Assembly: GCF_003464595.1 (NCBI RefSeq)
Contig: NZ_QRZF01000004.1
Coordinates: forward strand, 248,001 to 312,000
Length of the DNA: 64,000 nucleotides
Origin: Bacteroides intestinalis
GTDB lineage: Bacteria; Bacteroidota; Bacteroidia; Bacteroidales; Bacteroidaceae
Reading direction: 5' to 3'
Positions 1 to 8,506 of this stretch are shown one piece after another. How positions within the stretch are numbered: the stretch's first letter is position 1; every line of letters begins with the position of its first letter. The notes below the pieces were generated by a model, which saw nothing but the letters and a program-made list of their open reading frames with translations, did not search any database and was not told where the DNA came from. The position numbers and the translations under genes are program-made.

Positions 1-1
1 C

Positions 2-676
2 ATCGAAAAATTGGTCGCTGGTGCTGCGGATATGGAAAAGGCTTGCGGAGTAAATGTTCCGTTTGCAGAAAACTTGGCTGCACAATATGCTGCTACTCGT
101 AACGAGTTGTACAAGAATGGCAAGAAGATTGAAATTCTTGTGAACTTCTGTCCGAAACTACATTATGTAAGCGAATGGTGGAAACAACTTTACGGAGAAT
201 CGGAAGGTAAGGAAAATAAAGGTATTTTCCCGGCTGCTGTAGACTTCTCTACTGACCTGCACTCCATGGGACAATGGATTCAGGAAGGCGAACGCACTAT
301 CTTTGAAACTGTAATCTCTGTAGAGAAAGTAGACCACAAATTGGAAGTACCTTCTGATGAAGCAAACCTGGACGGCCTGAACTTCCTGGCAGGTAAGCGT
401 GTGGACGAAGTAAACAAGATGGCCGAACTGGGTACTCAGTTGGCTCACGTAGACGGTGGTGTGCCTAATATGCGTATCATTATCGAGAAACTGGACGAAT
501 ATAACATCGGTCAGTTGCTTTATTTCTTTGAAATCGGTTGTGGTATCAGCGGTTATCTGCTGGGCGTTAATCCATTTAACCAACCGGGTGTAGAAGCATA
601 CAAGAAGAATATGTTCGCGCTGCTGAACAAACCGGGATACGAAGAAGAGTCAAAAGCTATCCAGGCAAAACTCTAA
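2..676 (+). CDS. pgi: glucose-6-phosphate isomerase, C-terminal part
   Basis: Cytosolic glycolytic enzyme converting glucose 6-phosphate and fructose 6-phosphate. The frame is open from the left edge, so the true start lies outside the window; about 225 residues remain of a family usually near 445 residues in Bacteroidetes. The C-terminal block [12 protein letters not shown] with the following [14 protein letters not shown] stretch is the diagnostic Pgi end, holding the conserved Gln and the Lys that opens the sugar ring. A hairpin terminator follows directly, so the gene ends its transcript. Identity is secure; nothing is odd in the visible part. Confidence 0.95.
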   Translation: MEKLVAGAADMEKACGVNVPFAENLAAQYAATRNELYKNGKKIEILVNFCPKLHYVSEWWKQLYGESEGKENKGIFPAAVDFSTDLHSMGQWIQEGERTIFETVISVEKVDHKLEVPSDEANLDGLNFLAGKRVDEVNKMAELGTQLAHVDGGVPNMRIIIEKLDEYNIGQLLYFFEIGCGISGYLLGVNPFNQPGVEAYKKNMFALLNKPGYEEESKAIQAKL

Positions 677-702
677 AAAGGAGTAAGCTAAACACAGATA
701 GA

Positions 703-744
703 CGGGGTGTGAATGATTAAACTCATTCGCACCTCGTTTTTTTA
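703..744 (+). terminator. Rho-independent terminator after pgi
   Basis: A 14-bp stem (703-716 with 723-736, including G-U pairs) closes a six-base loop and is followed by seven T residues. Confidence 0.85.
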
Positions 745-747
745 TTG

Positions 748-755
748 TATCTTTG
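748..755 (+). promoter_or_regulatory. Bacteroides -7 box for the HAD gene
   Basis: TATCTTTG matches TAnnTTTG and lies 22 bases before the ATG at 778. It overlaps the end of the pgi terminator, and it rules out any start codon upstream of 778. Confidence 0.7.
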
Positions 756-777
756 CAGCCACAAAACAATAGGTATT

Positions 778-1524
778 ATGTTTCAAGAAGCTATCGCCCG
801 TTATCTTCAATCCAGCGGGCATTTACAAATTCAATTGAAATCTGTCCTTTTTGATATGGACGGTGTATTGTTCAACTCTATGCCTTACCATGCCGATGCC
901 TGGCATAAGGTTATGGAACGCCATGGCCTCCATCTGAGCCGTGAAGAAGCTTATCTGCATGAGGGGAGAACCGGAGCTGCTACCATAAATATCGTTTATC
1001 AGCGGCAATACGGTAAAGATGCCACCCCTGAAATGATAAAGAGTATATATGCAGAAAAGAGCGCTGAGTTCAACAGTAATCCCGAACCGGAGCGTATGCC
1101 CGGCGCATGGGAAGTACTGCAAAAAATAGAAGCAGACGGACTGGTTCCTATGGTAGTTACCGGTTCCGGACAACATTCATTGTTAGATCGGTTGTCACAC
1201 AACTTCCCCGGCATGTTTCACCGTGAATTGATGGTAACCGCCTTTGATGTAAAATACGGCAAGCCGCATCCGGAACCCTATCTGATGGCTCTGCAGAAAG
1301 GAGGAGTAAAACCCAATGAGGCTATCGTGGTGGAAAATGCACCTATGGGCGTACAAGCTGGTGTAGCCGCAGGTATATTCACTGTAGCCGTCAACACAGG
1401 TCCTATTGATGGGCAAGTATTATTAGATGCGGGAGCAAATATACTATTCCCGTCTATGCAGGCATTTTGTGATAATTGGGAGAAATTACGTGAAGCATTC
1501 GGACAAATAAACCGGACACTTTGA
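778..1524 (+). CDS. HAD-family phosphatase, inorganic-pyrophosphatase-like
   Basis: A 248-residue cytosolic haloacid dehalogenase with a small helical cap. Motif I is DMDGVLFNS (nucleophile and acid Asp pair), motif II is VVTGSG, motif III is the KYGKPHPEPY lysine, and motif IV is ENAPMGV. The sequence closely resembles, as I remember it, B. thetaiotaomicron BT2127, which was annotated as beta-phosphoglucomutase but shown to prefer inorganic pyrophosphate; the cap-loop Glu in the HEGRTGA segment, tied to that activity, is present. A longer frame starts at 745, but it runs through the promoter box, so I use the ATG at 778. It is a single-gene unit behind pgi. A sugar-phosphate mutase remains the alternative, but motif IV and the cap argue for phosphatase or pyrophosphatase activity. 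Confidence 0.8.
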   Translation: MFQEAIARYLQSSGHLQIQLKSVLFDMDGVLFNSMPYHADAWHKVMERHGLHLSREEAYLHEGRTGAATINIVYQRQYGKDATPEMIKSIYAEKSAEFNSNPEPERMPGAWEVLQKIEADGLVPMVVTGSGQHSLLDRLSHNFPGMFHRELMVTAFDVKYGKPHPEPYLMALQKGGVKPNEAIVVENAPMGVQAGVAAGIFTVAVNTGPIDGQVLLDAGANILFPSMQAFCDNWEKLREAFGQINRTL

Positions 1525-1545
1525 TATTTTGAGAAAAGAAGAAAA

Positions 1546-1890
1546 TCATTTCAGTAGCTCTGCAATTTTTTTCTTCAAGTTTAATTTTATGATTTCTTCC
1601 GGCTTTAACTCCAGCTCTATCAGGACCTTAGCAGTCGACACTTTGTAGGCTTCGTCTTTTTTATCATAATTTATCTGTTCCTTACTAATAGAATATAATA
1701 GAGCAAAATCATAATCCAAAGCCTTTGACACGTTATAGAGAGTATCTGTATCAATGCTTTTTCGTGTCAACATATAATCAACACTTTGAGGCTTAACTTG
1801 CAGTCTTCTTGCAAGTTCCGCCTTCGTCACTTGCTTTTCAACCATGACATTTTTTATAATTTCACCTATGTATATATTGGGCTTTTCCAT
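1546..1890 (-). CDS. small XRE/HTH-type DNA-binding protein
   Basis: A 114-residue probable transcriptional regulator. Residues 8-60 form a lambda-repressor-like helix-turn-helix: the KAELARRLQVKPQSVDYML segment is the recognition region, followed by a helical segment (SIDTDTLYNVSKAL). The C-terminal half is Lys/Glu-rich and contains no known ligand domain. It is encoded convergently to the HAD gene and divergently from the membrane protein gene at 2040, so it may control that neighbour. No good TAnnTTTG box is visible upstream. Its targets are unknown. Confidence 0.7.
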   Translation of the reverse strand: MEKPNIYIGEIIKNVMVEKQVTKAELARRLQVKPQSVDYMLTRKSIDTDTLYNVSKALDYDFALLYSISKEQINYDKKDEAYKVSTAKVLIELELKPEEIIKLNLKKKIAELLK

Positions 1891-2002
1891 TTTAATGAAG
1901 GTACGATTTATAATTTAGACCTAAAGGACGAAAAACAATATTTCATCTGTTTACAGATTCTATTTTATTCATAAATTGTTTGTTTAATCAGATATATTTT
2001 GA

Positions 2003-2010
2003 TACTTTTG
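2003..2010 (+). promoter_or_regulatory. -7 box before the membrane protein gene
   Basis: TACTTTTG matches TAnnTTTG and lies 29 bases before the ATG at 2040. The longer reading from 1980 runs through it and is therefore rejected. Confidence 0.6.
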
Positions 2011-2039
2011 TCACAAAATCATATAAACATTTAACAGCC

Positions 2040-2633
2040 ATGACGTTATTGATCCTTATACTTATAGCCATTCCTATCTGTATTTTGATAATTTTATTAT
2101 GGATATACAATGACTATCGCAAATACAAAAAACGGCACAGTTTCCTATTTTTGCTTTTTTGGACTTTACCAGCCACTATGCAAGCCCAATATGTAGACAA
2201 AGACTGTTGCATAAGCTTTAAATGGCATGAAAACCAACAAGGTAAACTGGAATGTATAAACGGAAATCTCACCTATGAGTTCATCCCTAATGAAAGTTTC
2301 TGGAAAATAGTTATCCGGAATAATTCATCTGAAACTGCACAAGTCAATTGGAATAATGCACAATTCATCATCAACGGACGTGCCTCTGGACTGCTACTTT
2401 ACCCGGTATCAGAATCTTCTCCCGCAAAAGAGATAATAAACGGTAATAGTGAAATTAGTGAAACCTGTACGGCAAGTATTCTGATAGAAGGTACAAAAAG
2501 TAAAAAGATATATAACCCAAAAGACATTCGAAAAGGTAATAAGATAACGGTCAGCATAATTCTTCCTATAGCCATTGCTAACAAACCTCAATTCTTCACA
2601 ACCTTCGATTTCATAATTAAGCAAACCTACTAA
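2040..2633 (+). CDS. unrecognised membrane-anchored protein
   Basis: I do not recognise this 197-residue protein. Residues 1-25 are a strongly hydrophobic helix ending in a basic segment (YNDYRKYKKRH). A second hydrophobic stretch ending in TMQAQ looks like a signal-peptidase site, so the remaining ~140 residues probably lie outside the inner membrane. That part is beta-rich, with alternating polar and hydrophobic residues, an Asn-rich core and a CC pair near its start. Two bases separate its stop from the next gene, so the pair is translated from one transcript. A double hydrophobic start is unusual; a true start at the second hydrophobic region is possible, but I see no ATG there. Confidence 0.55.
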   Translation: MTLLILILIAIPICILIILLWIYNDYRKYKKRHSFLFLLFWTLPATMQAQYVDKDCCISFKWHENQQGKLECINGNLTYEFIPNESFWKIVIRNNSSETAQVNWNNAQFIINGRASGLLLYPVSESSPAKEIINGNSEISETCTASILIEGTKSKKIYNPKDIRKGNKITVSIILPIAIANKPQFFTTFDFIIKQTY

Positions 2634-2635
2634 TC

Positions 2636-2923
2636 ATGACACTTCAAGACATAAAAGAACATCTCAACGAAACGCGGAACTGGTACATCGTACTAACATC
2701 ACCCCGGAAAGAAAGAAAAATAAGGGAGAGTTTGAATAATAAAGATATCATAACCTATCTCCCTACCACTTATGTACAATATAAATGGAAGGAAAAGATA
2801 AGAAAAATACAGATTCCAACTATCAACAGGTGCATATTCATTTATGCCACTGATTCGGAAGTAAAGACACTGAAAGTGGCATACTCAATACTTCCATTGG
2901 AAATGATAAAAATGGCAGATTAA
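2636..2923 (+). CDS. shortened NusG-like (UpxY-type) protein
   Basis: A 95-residue protein resembling the N-terminal NGN domain of NusG paralogues. Residues 15-75 show the family pattern: NWYIVLTSPRKERKIRE, then YLPTTYVQYKWKEK, a beta strand of basic and hydrophobic residues, and RCIFIYAT. UpxY proteins (about 170 residues) bind RNA polymerase and let it read through the leaders of capsule operons. This one stops right after the NGN core, with no KOW domain. It is co-transcribed with the membrane protein 2 bases upstream and is followed by a perfect hairpin; no capsule genes lie nearby. It could be a working NGN-only factor, a competitor of full-length paralogues, or a remnant. Family assignment is fairly sure; role is unknown. 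Confidence 0.6.
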   Translation: MTLQDIKEHLNETRNWYIVLTSPRKERKIRESLNNKDIITYLPTTYVQYKWKEKIRKIQIPTINRCIFIYATDSEVKTLKVAYSILPLEMIKMAD

Positions 2924-2928
2924 CATGT

Positions 2929-2978
2929 TATATAAGAAAGAGGGGATACTTTAAATAGTATCCCCTCTTTCTTATATA
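2929..2978. terminator. perfect 22-bp inverted repeat, bidirectional terminator
   Basis: Arms 2929-2950 and 2957-2978 match without error around a six-base loop. It separates the NusG-like gene from the convergent tRNA-Arg, and either strand could form the hairpin. A/T-rich ends flank a GC-rich core. Confidence 0.8.
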
Positions 2979-2979
2979 G

Positions 2980-3052
2980 TGACCCGGGTGGGACTCAAAC
3001 CCACGACCTTCAGAACCGGAATCTGACGCTCTATTCACTAAGCTACCAGGCC
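2980..3052 (-). tRNA. tRNA-Arg, anticodon CCG
   Basis: On the minus strand a full cloverleaf can be drawn: acceptor stem 3046-3052 with 2981-2987 (one G-U pair next to the end), D arm with AGCTTAGTGAATAGAGC, anticodon stem TCAGA/TCTGA with loop TTCCGGT (anticodon CCG), and T arm with GGTTTGAGTCCC. The discriminator base is A. CCA is not encoded, as is common in Bacteroides. It reads the CGG arginine codon. Confidence 0.93.
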
Positions 3053-3223
3053 TCAAATGCGGGGGCAAAAGTATAAAAAATCCGGGCATATTCCTAATGA
3101 TTTATCTTTTTTTACTGCAAAGACTTCAAAATAAGAATGTTATTTTGAGAGCAACAAGTAGTTAATAAGAAACAATTTGATAACAAATTCGCCCAAAACC
3201 GATGCAAATATAAATATTATACC

Positions 3224-3231
3224 TATATTTG
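3224..3231 (+). promoter_or_regulatory. -7 box for asnA
   Basis: TATATTTG matches TAnnTTTG and lies 25 bases before the asnA ATG. I see no clear -33 TTTG. Confidence 0.6.
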
Positions 3232-3256
3232 CCGGACAAAAACATAGTATACACTT

Positions 3257-4294
3257 ATGAGTTATCTAATAAAACCAGAAGGGTACAAACCCTTATTGGA
3301 CTTAAAACAAACAGAATTAGGAATCAAACAGATTAAAGAGTTCTTTCAGTTGAACCTTTCATCGGAATTACGTTTGCGTCGCGTCACCGCCCCGCTTTTT
3401 GTATTAAAAGGAATGGGTATCAATGATGACCTGAACGGAGTGGAACGTGCCGTATCATTCCCTATCAAAGATTTGGGAGACGCACAAGCTGAAGTTGTAC
3501 ATTCACTTGCCAAATGGAAACGACTGACATTGGCAGACTATAATATAGAACCCGGATATGGCATCTATACGGATATGAATGCCATACGCTCAGATGAAGA
3601 ATTGGGAAACTTACATTCACTCTATGTAGACCAATGGGACTGGGAACGTGTTATCACTGCTGAGAACCGGAATGTGGATTTCCTAAAAGAAATAGTAACC
3701 CGCATTTATGCCGCCATGATCCGCACAGAATATATGGTGTATGAGATGTATCCGGAAATCAAGCCTTGCCTGCCTCAAAAGCTACACTTCATTCACGCTG
3801 AAGAATTGCGCCAACTCTATCCGGACCTGGAACCCAAATGCCGCGAACATGCTATTACCAAAAAGTATGGTGCAGTATTCATTATCGGTATCGGTTGTAA
3901 GTTAAGTGACGGAGAGAAGCACGATGGACGTGCCCCTGACTACGATGACTATACTTCAGAAGGTCTGAATGGCCTCCCCGGACTGAACGGTGACCTTTTG
4001 CTATGGGATGATGTACTCCAACGCAGTATCGAGCTCTCATCCATGGGTATCCGTGTAGACAAGGAAGCCTTGCAACGCCAATTAAAACAGGAAGGGGAAG
4101 AGAAACGTCTGGAACTTTACTTTCACAAGCGTTTGATGAGTGATACATTGCCTCTGTCCATAGGTGGCGGTATAGGGCAATCACGCCTTTGTATGTTCTA
4201 TCTTCGCAAAGCACATATCGGTGAAATTCAAGCCAGTATCTGGCCGGAAGATATGCGTCAGGAATGTAAGGAACATAATATATATCTGATTTAA
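3257..4294 (+). CDS. asnA: aspartate-ammonia ligase
   Basis: A 345-residue cytosolic enzyme that makes asparagine from aspartate, ammonia and ATP. It is related to class II aminoacyl-tRNA synthetases. The length matches E. coli AsnA (about 330). Family signatures are visible: RLRRVTAPLF near the start, RAVSFPIKD, LAKWKRLTLADY, GYGIYTDMNAIR, and the C-terminal SIGGGIGQSRLCMF block that forms the ATP site (class II motif 3). It has its own promoter and a terminator, so it is a single-gene unit. The assignment is secure. Confidence 0.96.
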   Translation: MSYLIKPEGYKPLLDLKQTELGIKQIKEFFQLNLSSELRLRRVTAPLFVLKGMGINDDLNGVERAVSFPIKDLGDAQAEVVHSLAKWKRLTLADYNIEPGYGIYTDMNAIRSDEELGNLHSLYVDQWDWERVITAENRNVDFLKEIVTRIYAAMIRTEYMVYEMYPEIKPCLPQKLHFIHAEELRQLYPDLEPKCREHAITKKYGAVFIIGIGCKLSDGEKHDGRAPDYDDYTSEGLNGLPGLNGDLLLWDDVLQRSIELSSMGIRVDKEALQRQLKQEGEEKRLELYFHKRLMSDTLPLSIGGGIGQSRLCMFYLRKAHIGEIQASIWPEDMRQECKEHNIYLI

Positions 4295-4312
4295 CATCCC
4301 CTGAATAACAGG

Positions 4313-4345
4313 AAAAGGCAGAGATCTTTTGATTTCTGCCTTTTT
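4313..4345 (+). terminator. terminator after asnA
   Basis: A stem of 4313-4326 with 4331-4344 closes a four-base TTTT loop and ends in a T run. There is one mismatch in the stem. Confidence 0.8.
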
Positions 4346-4395
4346 GTTTATCGAAATAAAAACAGTGTCCTGCCACCGGAACCGGATAAAAATAG

Positions 4396-4403
4396 TATCT
4401 TAG
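4396..4403 (+). promoter_or_regulatory. probable -7 box for ung
   Basis: TATCTTAG differs from TAnnTTTG at one position and lies 27 bases before the ung ATG. Confidence 0.4.
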
Positions 4404-4430
4404 CGTCCGAAACTTTTAACACACAAAATT

Positions 4431-5093
4431 ATGAACGTTCAAATAGAAGAAAGCTGGAAAGCACGTTTGGAACCGGAATTCGAAAAGGACTATTTCCGCA
4501 CACTAACTAATTTTGTACGGGAAGAATATAGCCAGTATCCGATATATCCTCCGGGAAAGTTGATATTCAATGCTTTCAATCTTTGCCCATTCGACAAAGT
4601 GAAAGTAGTCATTATCGGTCAGGATCCTTATCATGGTCCCGGACAGGCTCATGGACTATGTTTTTCCGTCAACGATGGGGTTCGTTTTCCCCCTTCACTA
4701 ATTAATATATTCAAAGAAATTAAGGATGATATCGGCACTGATGCGCCCAACACAGGCAATCTGACCCGCTGGGCCGAGCAGGGAGTTCTGCTCCTGAATG
4801 CTACACTGACCGTTCGTGCCCATCAGGCAGGTTCTCACCAAAACCGCGGTTGGGAAACATTTACTGATGCAGCCATACGTGTTCTTGCCGAACAACGGGA
4901 GCACCTTGTTTTTATTCTCTGGGGATCATATGCGCAACGTAAAGGCGCATTTATTGATCGTAGCAAGCACATGGTACTGACATCTGCGCACCCCTCCCCT
5001 CTATCAGCCTATAATGGTTTCTTTGGAAACAAGCATTTCAGCAGAGCGAATGCTTACTTAAAGGAACATGGGGAACAGGAAATTGCTTGGTAA
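4431..5093 (+). CDS. ung: uracil-DNA glycosylase
   Basis: A 220-residue family 1 glycosylase that cuts uracil out of DNA to start base excision repair. The water-activating motif GQDPYHGPGQAHGL holds the catalytic Asp at about residue 65. The Phe that stacks on uracil is in LCFSVNDG, and the DNA-intercalation loop HPSPLSAYNGF is near residue 187. Length is typical. It converges closely (20 bases) on the LptD-like gene, with no clear terminator between them. The assignment is secure. Confidence 0.97.
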   Translation: MNVQIEESWKARLEPEFEKDYFRTLTNFVREEYSQYPIYPPGKLIFNAFNLCPFDKVKVVIIGQDPYHGPGQAHGLCFSVNDGVRFPPSLINIFKEIKDDIGTDAPNTGNLTRWAEQGVLLLNATLTVRAHQAGSHQNRGWETFTDAAIRVLAEQREHLVFILWGSYAQRKGAFIDRSKHMVLTSAHPSPLSAYNGFFGNKHFSRANAYLKEHGEQEIAW

Positions 5094-5112
5094 GAAAGGA
5101 TCTTAAACTCTC

Positions 5113-7893
5113 TTAGTACCATTTGATATTCGTCTGAGTCTGACTCTTTTTGTCATATTTCAAGTCTTGTAAAATGCTCGCATTCGCGCGAATCACAAAA
5201 CTATAATACTTCCATGTGCCAAAAGGAGAAAGGCTTGCAGACATACTGAAACAGTGCAGGTCACGCGTTATATTGAAAGAGGTCTGCACAATCTTCTTAA
5301 CATTAAAGTCATAACCGGAGTTGAAGCTGACAGCCCATTTATTAGAGATTTTAACATTACCATTGATATTGAGGGCATTCAAGCTAAATTTATACGGATA
5401 GCGCATACTCTCTCTATTGATGGGTTTGGAGTTATCTTCCGTAATATTAAAACCTGTACTCAGATTTATAGACCAAGGCATCTTAAACTCTTGATAGCCA
5501 TCACTATCTACAGCAGCTTTCTCTTTCTTCCGCTTTGTAGGAGTACCCGACTCAGAATCATCAGTTTCGTCATCTTCACTATCTGTATCAGTCTGTCCAT
5601 TTCCCTTGCCATCATCATCCGCCTTCTCTCCGGTAAAGAACGCTTTCCATTTCTTCCACGTGTCATTATTAAGCGTGTAACTGAAAGAAGTTCCGTATCC
5701 CTGAAAACGTCCGAAACGCCCATAAGACCACTCTGTACGATTACTCGTTATTACATTACCATTCTTATCAAAGTCGTAAGCATAGGTAGCAAAGACTGAA
5801 CTCATACTGAAGGTATAGCTCTTACTCAATTTCAAACGCAGATTCAGGGTAAGATTACTCCATGGGCGTACCTGAGCAGCCGTATTGTATGAGATGCTGG
5901 CACCCAATTCATCAATCAAACTCACCTTACGTATAGAGTCGTTCTTATCCCTATATTTCATTTCCAGGTTATTGGAAATCTGGAATGAAATATTTCCCGA
6001 CCTACCTTGTCCCGGCACACCAAACATCTGATCGGCATATGGAGAGTAAACAACGGTATCCTGTGTTCCGTCAGCATTGGGTTTAAGATAAGTATCATAG
6101 TAACCATAACGGGAAGAACCAAAGTCCGGCGATGCACTGATACTGATAGAAGGAGTGATGACATGACGAATCTGTATCTCTTTCTTCTTCATGAACAAAG
6201 GCTTATACATACCATAAATCTTTGTATTGACACCCAGGCTCGCACTGTAATTATATACCCGGTGAAAACCGTAGACTGTATCAGTATTCACAACCTGCCC
6301 ACTGGTACCTGAATTCGGATCCCAGTCCTTCATCACCTTACGGGTGTACCAACGCTCCGTATAGCTAACAGACGGGGTTACATTAAAGTATTTGAATAAC
6401 GTAAATGTTGCACTGACAGGTATCTCATGTTTCATACCATTCTTCCAGTCCTTGATCAGATTAGACTTGAACAGAAGGTTATCTTTTGTAGTAATACTGT
6501 TAGAAAGGCGTCCGCTATAACGAACAGAGATCTTCTCATACCACTTCTCATTTCCTACTGCATTCTTCCGTTTAAAAGGGAAAATGGTGCTCAGGGTAAT
6601 GTTCAGGTCCGGTAAAGTCACGGCAATAGATGAGTCTTTCATATTCTGTGCAATGTTACCGGTAGCTGCTATAGAAAGCTTCTGATCGGGAAAGTTACGC
6701 GAGTAGCTGACACTGGATGTTTTAGTATTTTGTGTCATAGCCTGCGAGTTATACATATTACCGATATTGGTACGCTCGTAACTACTGGAAGAAAAGTTCA
6801 CACTGGCCGAGAATGAAGAGTTAGGATTAGCCTTCGGATCCTGGCGGTGCGACCATACAACTTTAAAATCTTTTGCCACCATATAGTCTTCCAAGCCCTT
6901 GTCACCCGTCTTAGTCACCTGATAACTGGCCTGAAACAGACCTGAGAATTTATAACGGACATTGTAATTAGTTTCTGCATTCAGCGCCCATGAACCTTTC
7001 GTGAAAATATCCCCCCTTAACTTTAAGTCCATCTTATCGCTAATGGCAAAGTAGTAACCACCATCCGTCAGACCAAAGCCACGAGTGGAGTCATCCATAT
7101 AGCTCGGCATTATGAAACCGGACGAATAGCTGCTGGAGAAAGGAAAGAAGAAAAAAGGAACGGCAAGAGGCAACGGGACATCTTCAATTACCAGATATGC
7201 AGGTCCCGTCACAACATTTTTCTTGGGACGCACCTTGGCATAAGTCATCTGCATATAGAAGTGAGGATGATCATGGTTGTCACAAGTGGTATAACGACCG
7301 CTTTTCATGTACAACTCATCATTCATACCTTTCTTGGCATTATTACCGGTAACATATCCCTCACCCTGCTGGCTGACTACATTACTAATAAGCCCTTTCT
7401 TACTTTTAAAATTATACCGTATCGTATTTGTTTCATAAGGTGTATCTCCATCTTTGAAGACGGGTCTTCCCTTTATCACCTTTAACGAATCTTCCACACC
7501 ATGAGCAAAGACCGTACTACTGTCCATATTCATGGTTATCACTTCAGCGGCCAGCTCTATATTTTGGTAATTCACTTTGCCATCGCCATACAAGTTGGCC
7601 ACACCACCTTGTGTAAACACAATGGAGTCATTAGCTTCATAAATAACCGGAGCATCCAGCGGTTGCTTCTTCTTGGCAGGCTGCAACTGAATCGTATCGT
7701 TTTGCAGCGTATCTCCTCTCAACAGGGTATCTCCCTCTTGCACACCTCCTATATTAAAGGTATCAGTCCGCTCGATTCCTGTAGGAACAGTCCTTCCACG
7801 CCGACGTTGCGAAAAGGCCTCGTCAGGGAGCAGGAGTAAGACTAGTAGTAGTATGAATGATATGAATGTATTTGCTTTCAATGGCGTAATCAA
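5113..7893 (-). CDS. LptD-like LPS/outer-membrane assembly protein
   Basis: A 926-residue outer-membrane protein likely to insert lipopolysaccharide into the outer leaflet. Residues 1-29 are a signal peptide. Residues ~75-250 form the OstA/LptA-like beta-jellyroll (repeats such as INYQ/ELAAEVITMNMDSSTVFAHG), and the rest is a beta-barrel of alternating strands ending in aromatic residues (NIKWY). A low-complexity acidic stretch (Asp/Glu/Thr/Ser, residues ~760-800) sits in a barrel loop. The only possible start is TTG at 7893, because an in-frame stop is directly upstream and there is no ATG before the signal peptide. The promoter box 24 bases upstream agrees. It stands alone, downstream of the ArnT/HD pair. 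It could be one of several LptD paralogues found in Bacteroidetes. Confidence 0.85.
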   Translation of the reverse strand: MITPLKANTFISFILLLVLLLLPDEAFSQRRRGRTVPTGIERTDTFNIGGVQEGDTLLRGDTLQNDTIQLQPAKKKQPLDAPVIYEANDSIVFTQGGVANLYGDGKVNYQNIELAAEVITMNMDSSTVFAHGVEDSLKVIKGRPVFKDGDTPYETNTIRYNFKSKKGLISNVVSQQGEGYVTGNNAKKGMNDELYMKSGRYTTCDNHDHPHFYMQMTYAKVRPKKNVVTGPAYLVIEDVPLPLAVPFFFFPFSSSYSSGFIMPSYMDDSTRGFGLTDGGYYFAISDKMDLKLRGDIFTKGSWALNAETNYNVRYKFSGLFQASYQVTKTGDKGLEDYMVAKDFKVVWSHRQDPKANPNSSFSASVNFSSSSYERTNIGNMYNSQAMTQNTKTSSVSYSRNFPDQKLSIAATGNIAQNMKDSSIAVTLPDLNITLSTIFPFKRKNAVGNEKWYEKISVRYSGRLSNSITTKDNLLFKSNLIKDWKNGMKHEIPVSATFTLFKYFNVTPSVSYTERWYTRKVMKDWDPNSGTSGQVVNTDTVYGFHRVYNYSASLGVNTKIYGMYKPLFMKKKEIQIRHVITPSISISASPDFGSSRYGYYDTYLKPNADGTQDTVVYSPYADQMFGVPGQGRSGNISFQISNNLEMKYRDKNDSIRKVSLIDELGASISYNTAAQVRPWSNLTLNLRLKLSKSYTFSMSSVFATYAYDFDKNGNVITSNRTEWSYGRFGRFQGYGTSFSYTLNNDTWKKWKAFFTGEKADDDGKGNGQTDTDSEDDETDDSESGTPTKRKKEKAAVDSDGYQEFKMPWSINLSTGFNITEDNSKPINRESMRYPYKFSLNALNINGNVKISNKWAVSFNSGYDFNVKKIVQTSFNITRDLHCFSMSASLSPFGTWKYYSFVIRANASILQDLKYDKKSQTQTNIKWY

Positions 7894-7916
7894 CTAATAG
7901 TTTCCGCTTGAAGGGG

Positions 7917-7924
7917 CAAAAGTA
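7917..7924 (-). promoter_or_regulatory. -7 box for the LptD-like gene
   Basis: On the minus strand this reads TACTTTTG (TAnnTTTG), 23 bases upstream of the TTG start, and it supports that start. Confidence 0.6.
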
Positions 7925-7969
7925 CGTAAATTATACGGATAATCTCCCTTTTTAAAGAAATTTAGAATG

Positions 7970-8506
7970 CTACAAGAACTGTTCGCACCAATGGTCAAAA
8001 CGTTCCAGACCTGCATTACCGAAATTAGAGATACTTTTCCGAGCCTTCTCTACCGTTTTTTCCCGTTCCAGATGGGTTTTGGAATAAAACTTATCGGCAA
8101 AGCAAATTACTTGCTCTTCCATACTCACCGGAAGCATATCCCGATGAGGTACAGGCAAGTTTTGTGCAACAATATCGTCCAGAGAGAGTCCTGCACCCGT
8201 ATGTCTTTCACATACCAGCGCATGACGGGGATACCCTTCCCGGCGCATCAAATCAGCTCCCAGATAACCATGACAGATATAAGGCTGATTACCAAAACAG
8301 AAGATACCCGGAGCATCAGTCAGAAAAATGCCAATATCATGAAGCATACCCGCTTCATATAAAAAGTCTTTATCCAAGTTAAGTTCCGGATGACCGTCTG
8401 CAATGCAGAGAGCCTTTTCAGCTACCAGACGGCTATGCACCAATAAGATATGCTTCCGCTCATTATCTTCCGGATAATATGCATCAATCAATTCTATCGG
8501 ATTCAT
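7970..8506 (-). CDS. HD-domain phosphohydrolase
   Basis: A 178-residue cytosolic metal-dependent hydrolase. The HD motif is LHDIGIFLTDA, with an upstream His (HSRLVAEKAL) and downstream Hs (ICHGYLGADLM, CERHTGAGLS) that would complete the metal site. Such proteins act on nucleotides or phosphate esters; substrate cannot be told from sequence. Its start overlaps the stop of the ArnT-like gene by 4 bases (ATGA), so the two are translationally coupled. This is probably an uncharacterised conserved Bacteroidales HD protein. Confidence 0.85.
   Translation of the reverse strand: MNPIELIDAYYPEDNERKHILLVHSRLVAEKALCIADGHPELNLDKDFLYEAGMLHDIGIFLTDAPGIFCFGNQPYICHGYLGADLMRREGYPRHALVCERHTGAGLSLDDIVAQNLPVPHRDMLPVSMEEQVICFADKFYSKTHLEREKTVEKARKSISNFGNAGLERFDHWCEQFL

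Noticed and set aside
5254..5799. 181-codon frame opposite the LptD-like gene
   Set aside because: It is a shadow of the strongly supported LptD-like frame and shows no domain.
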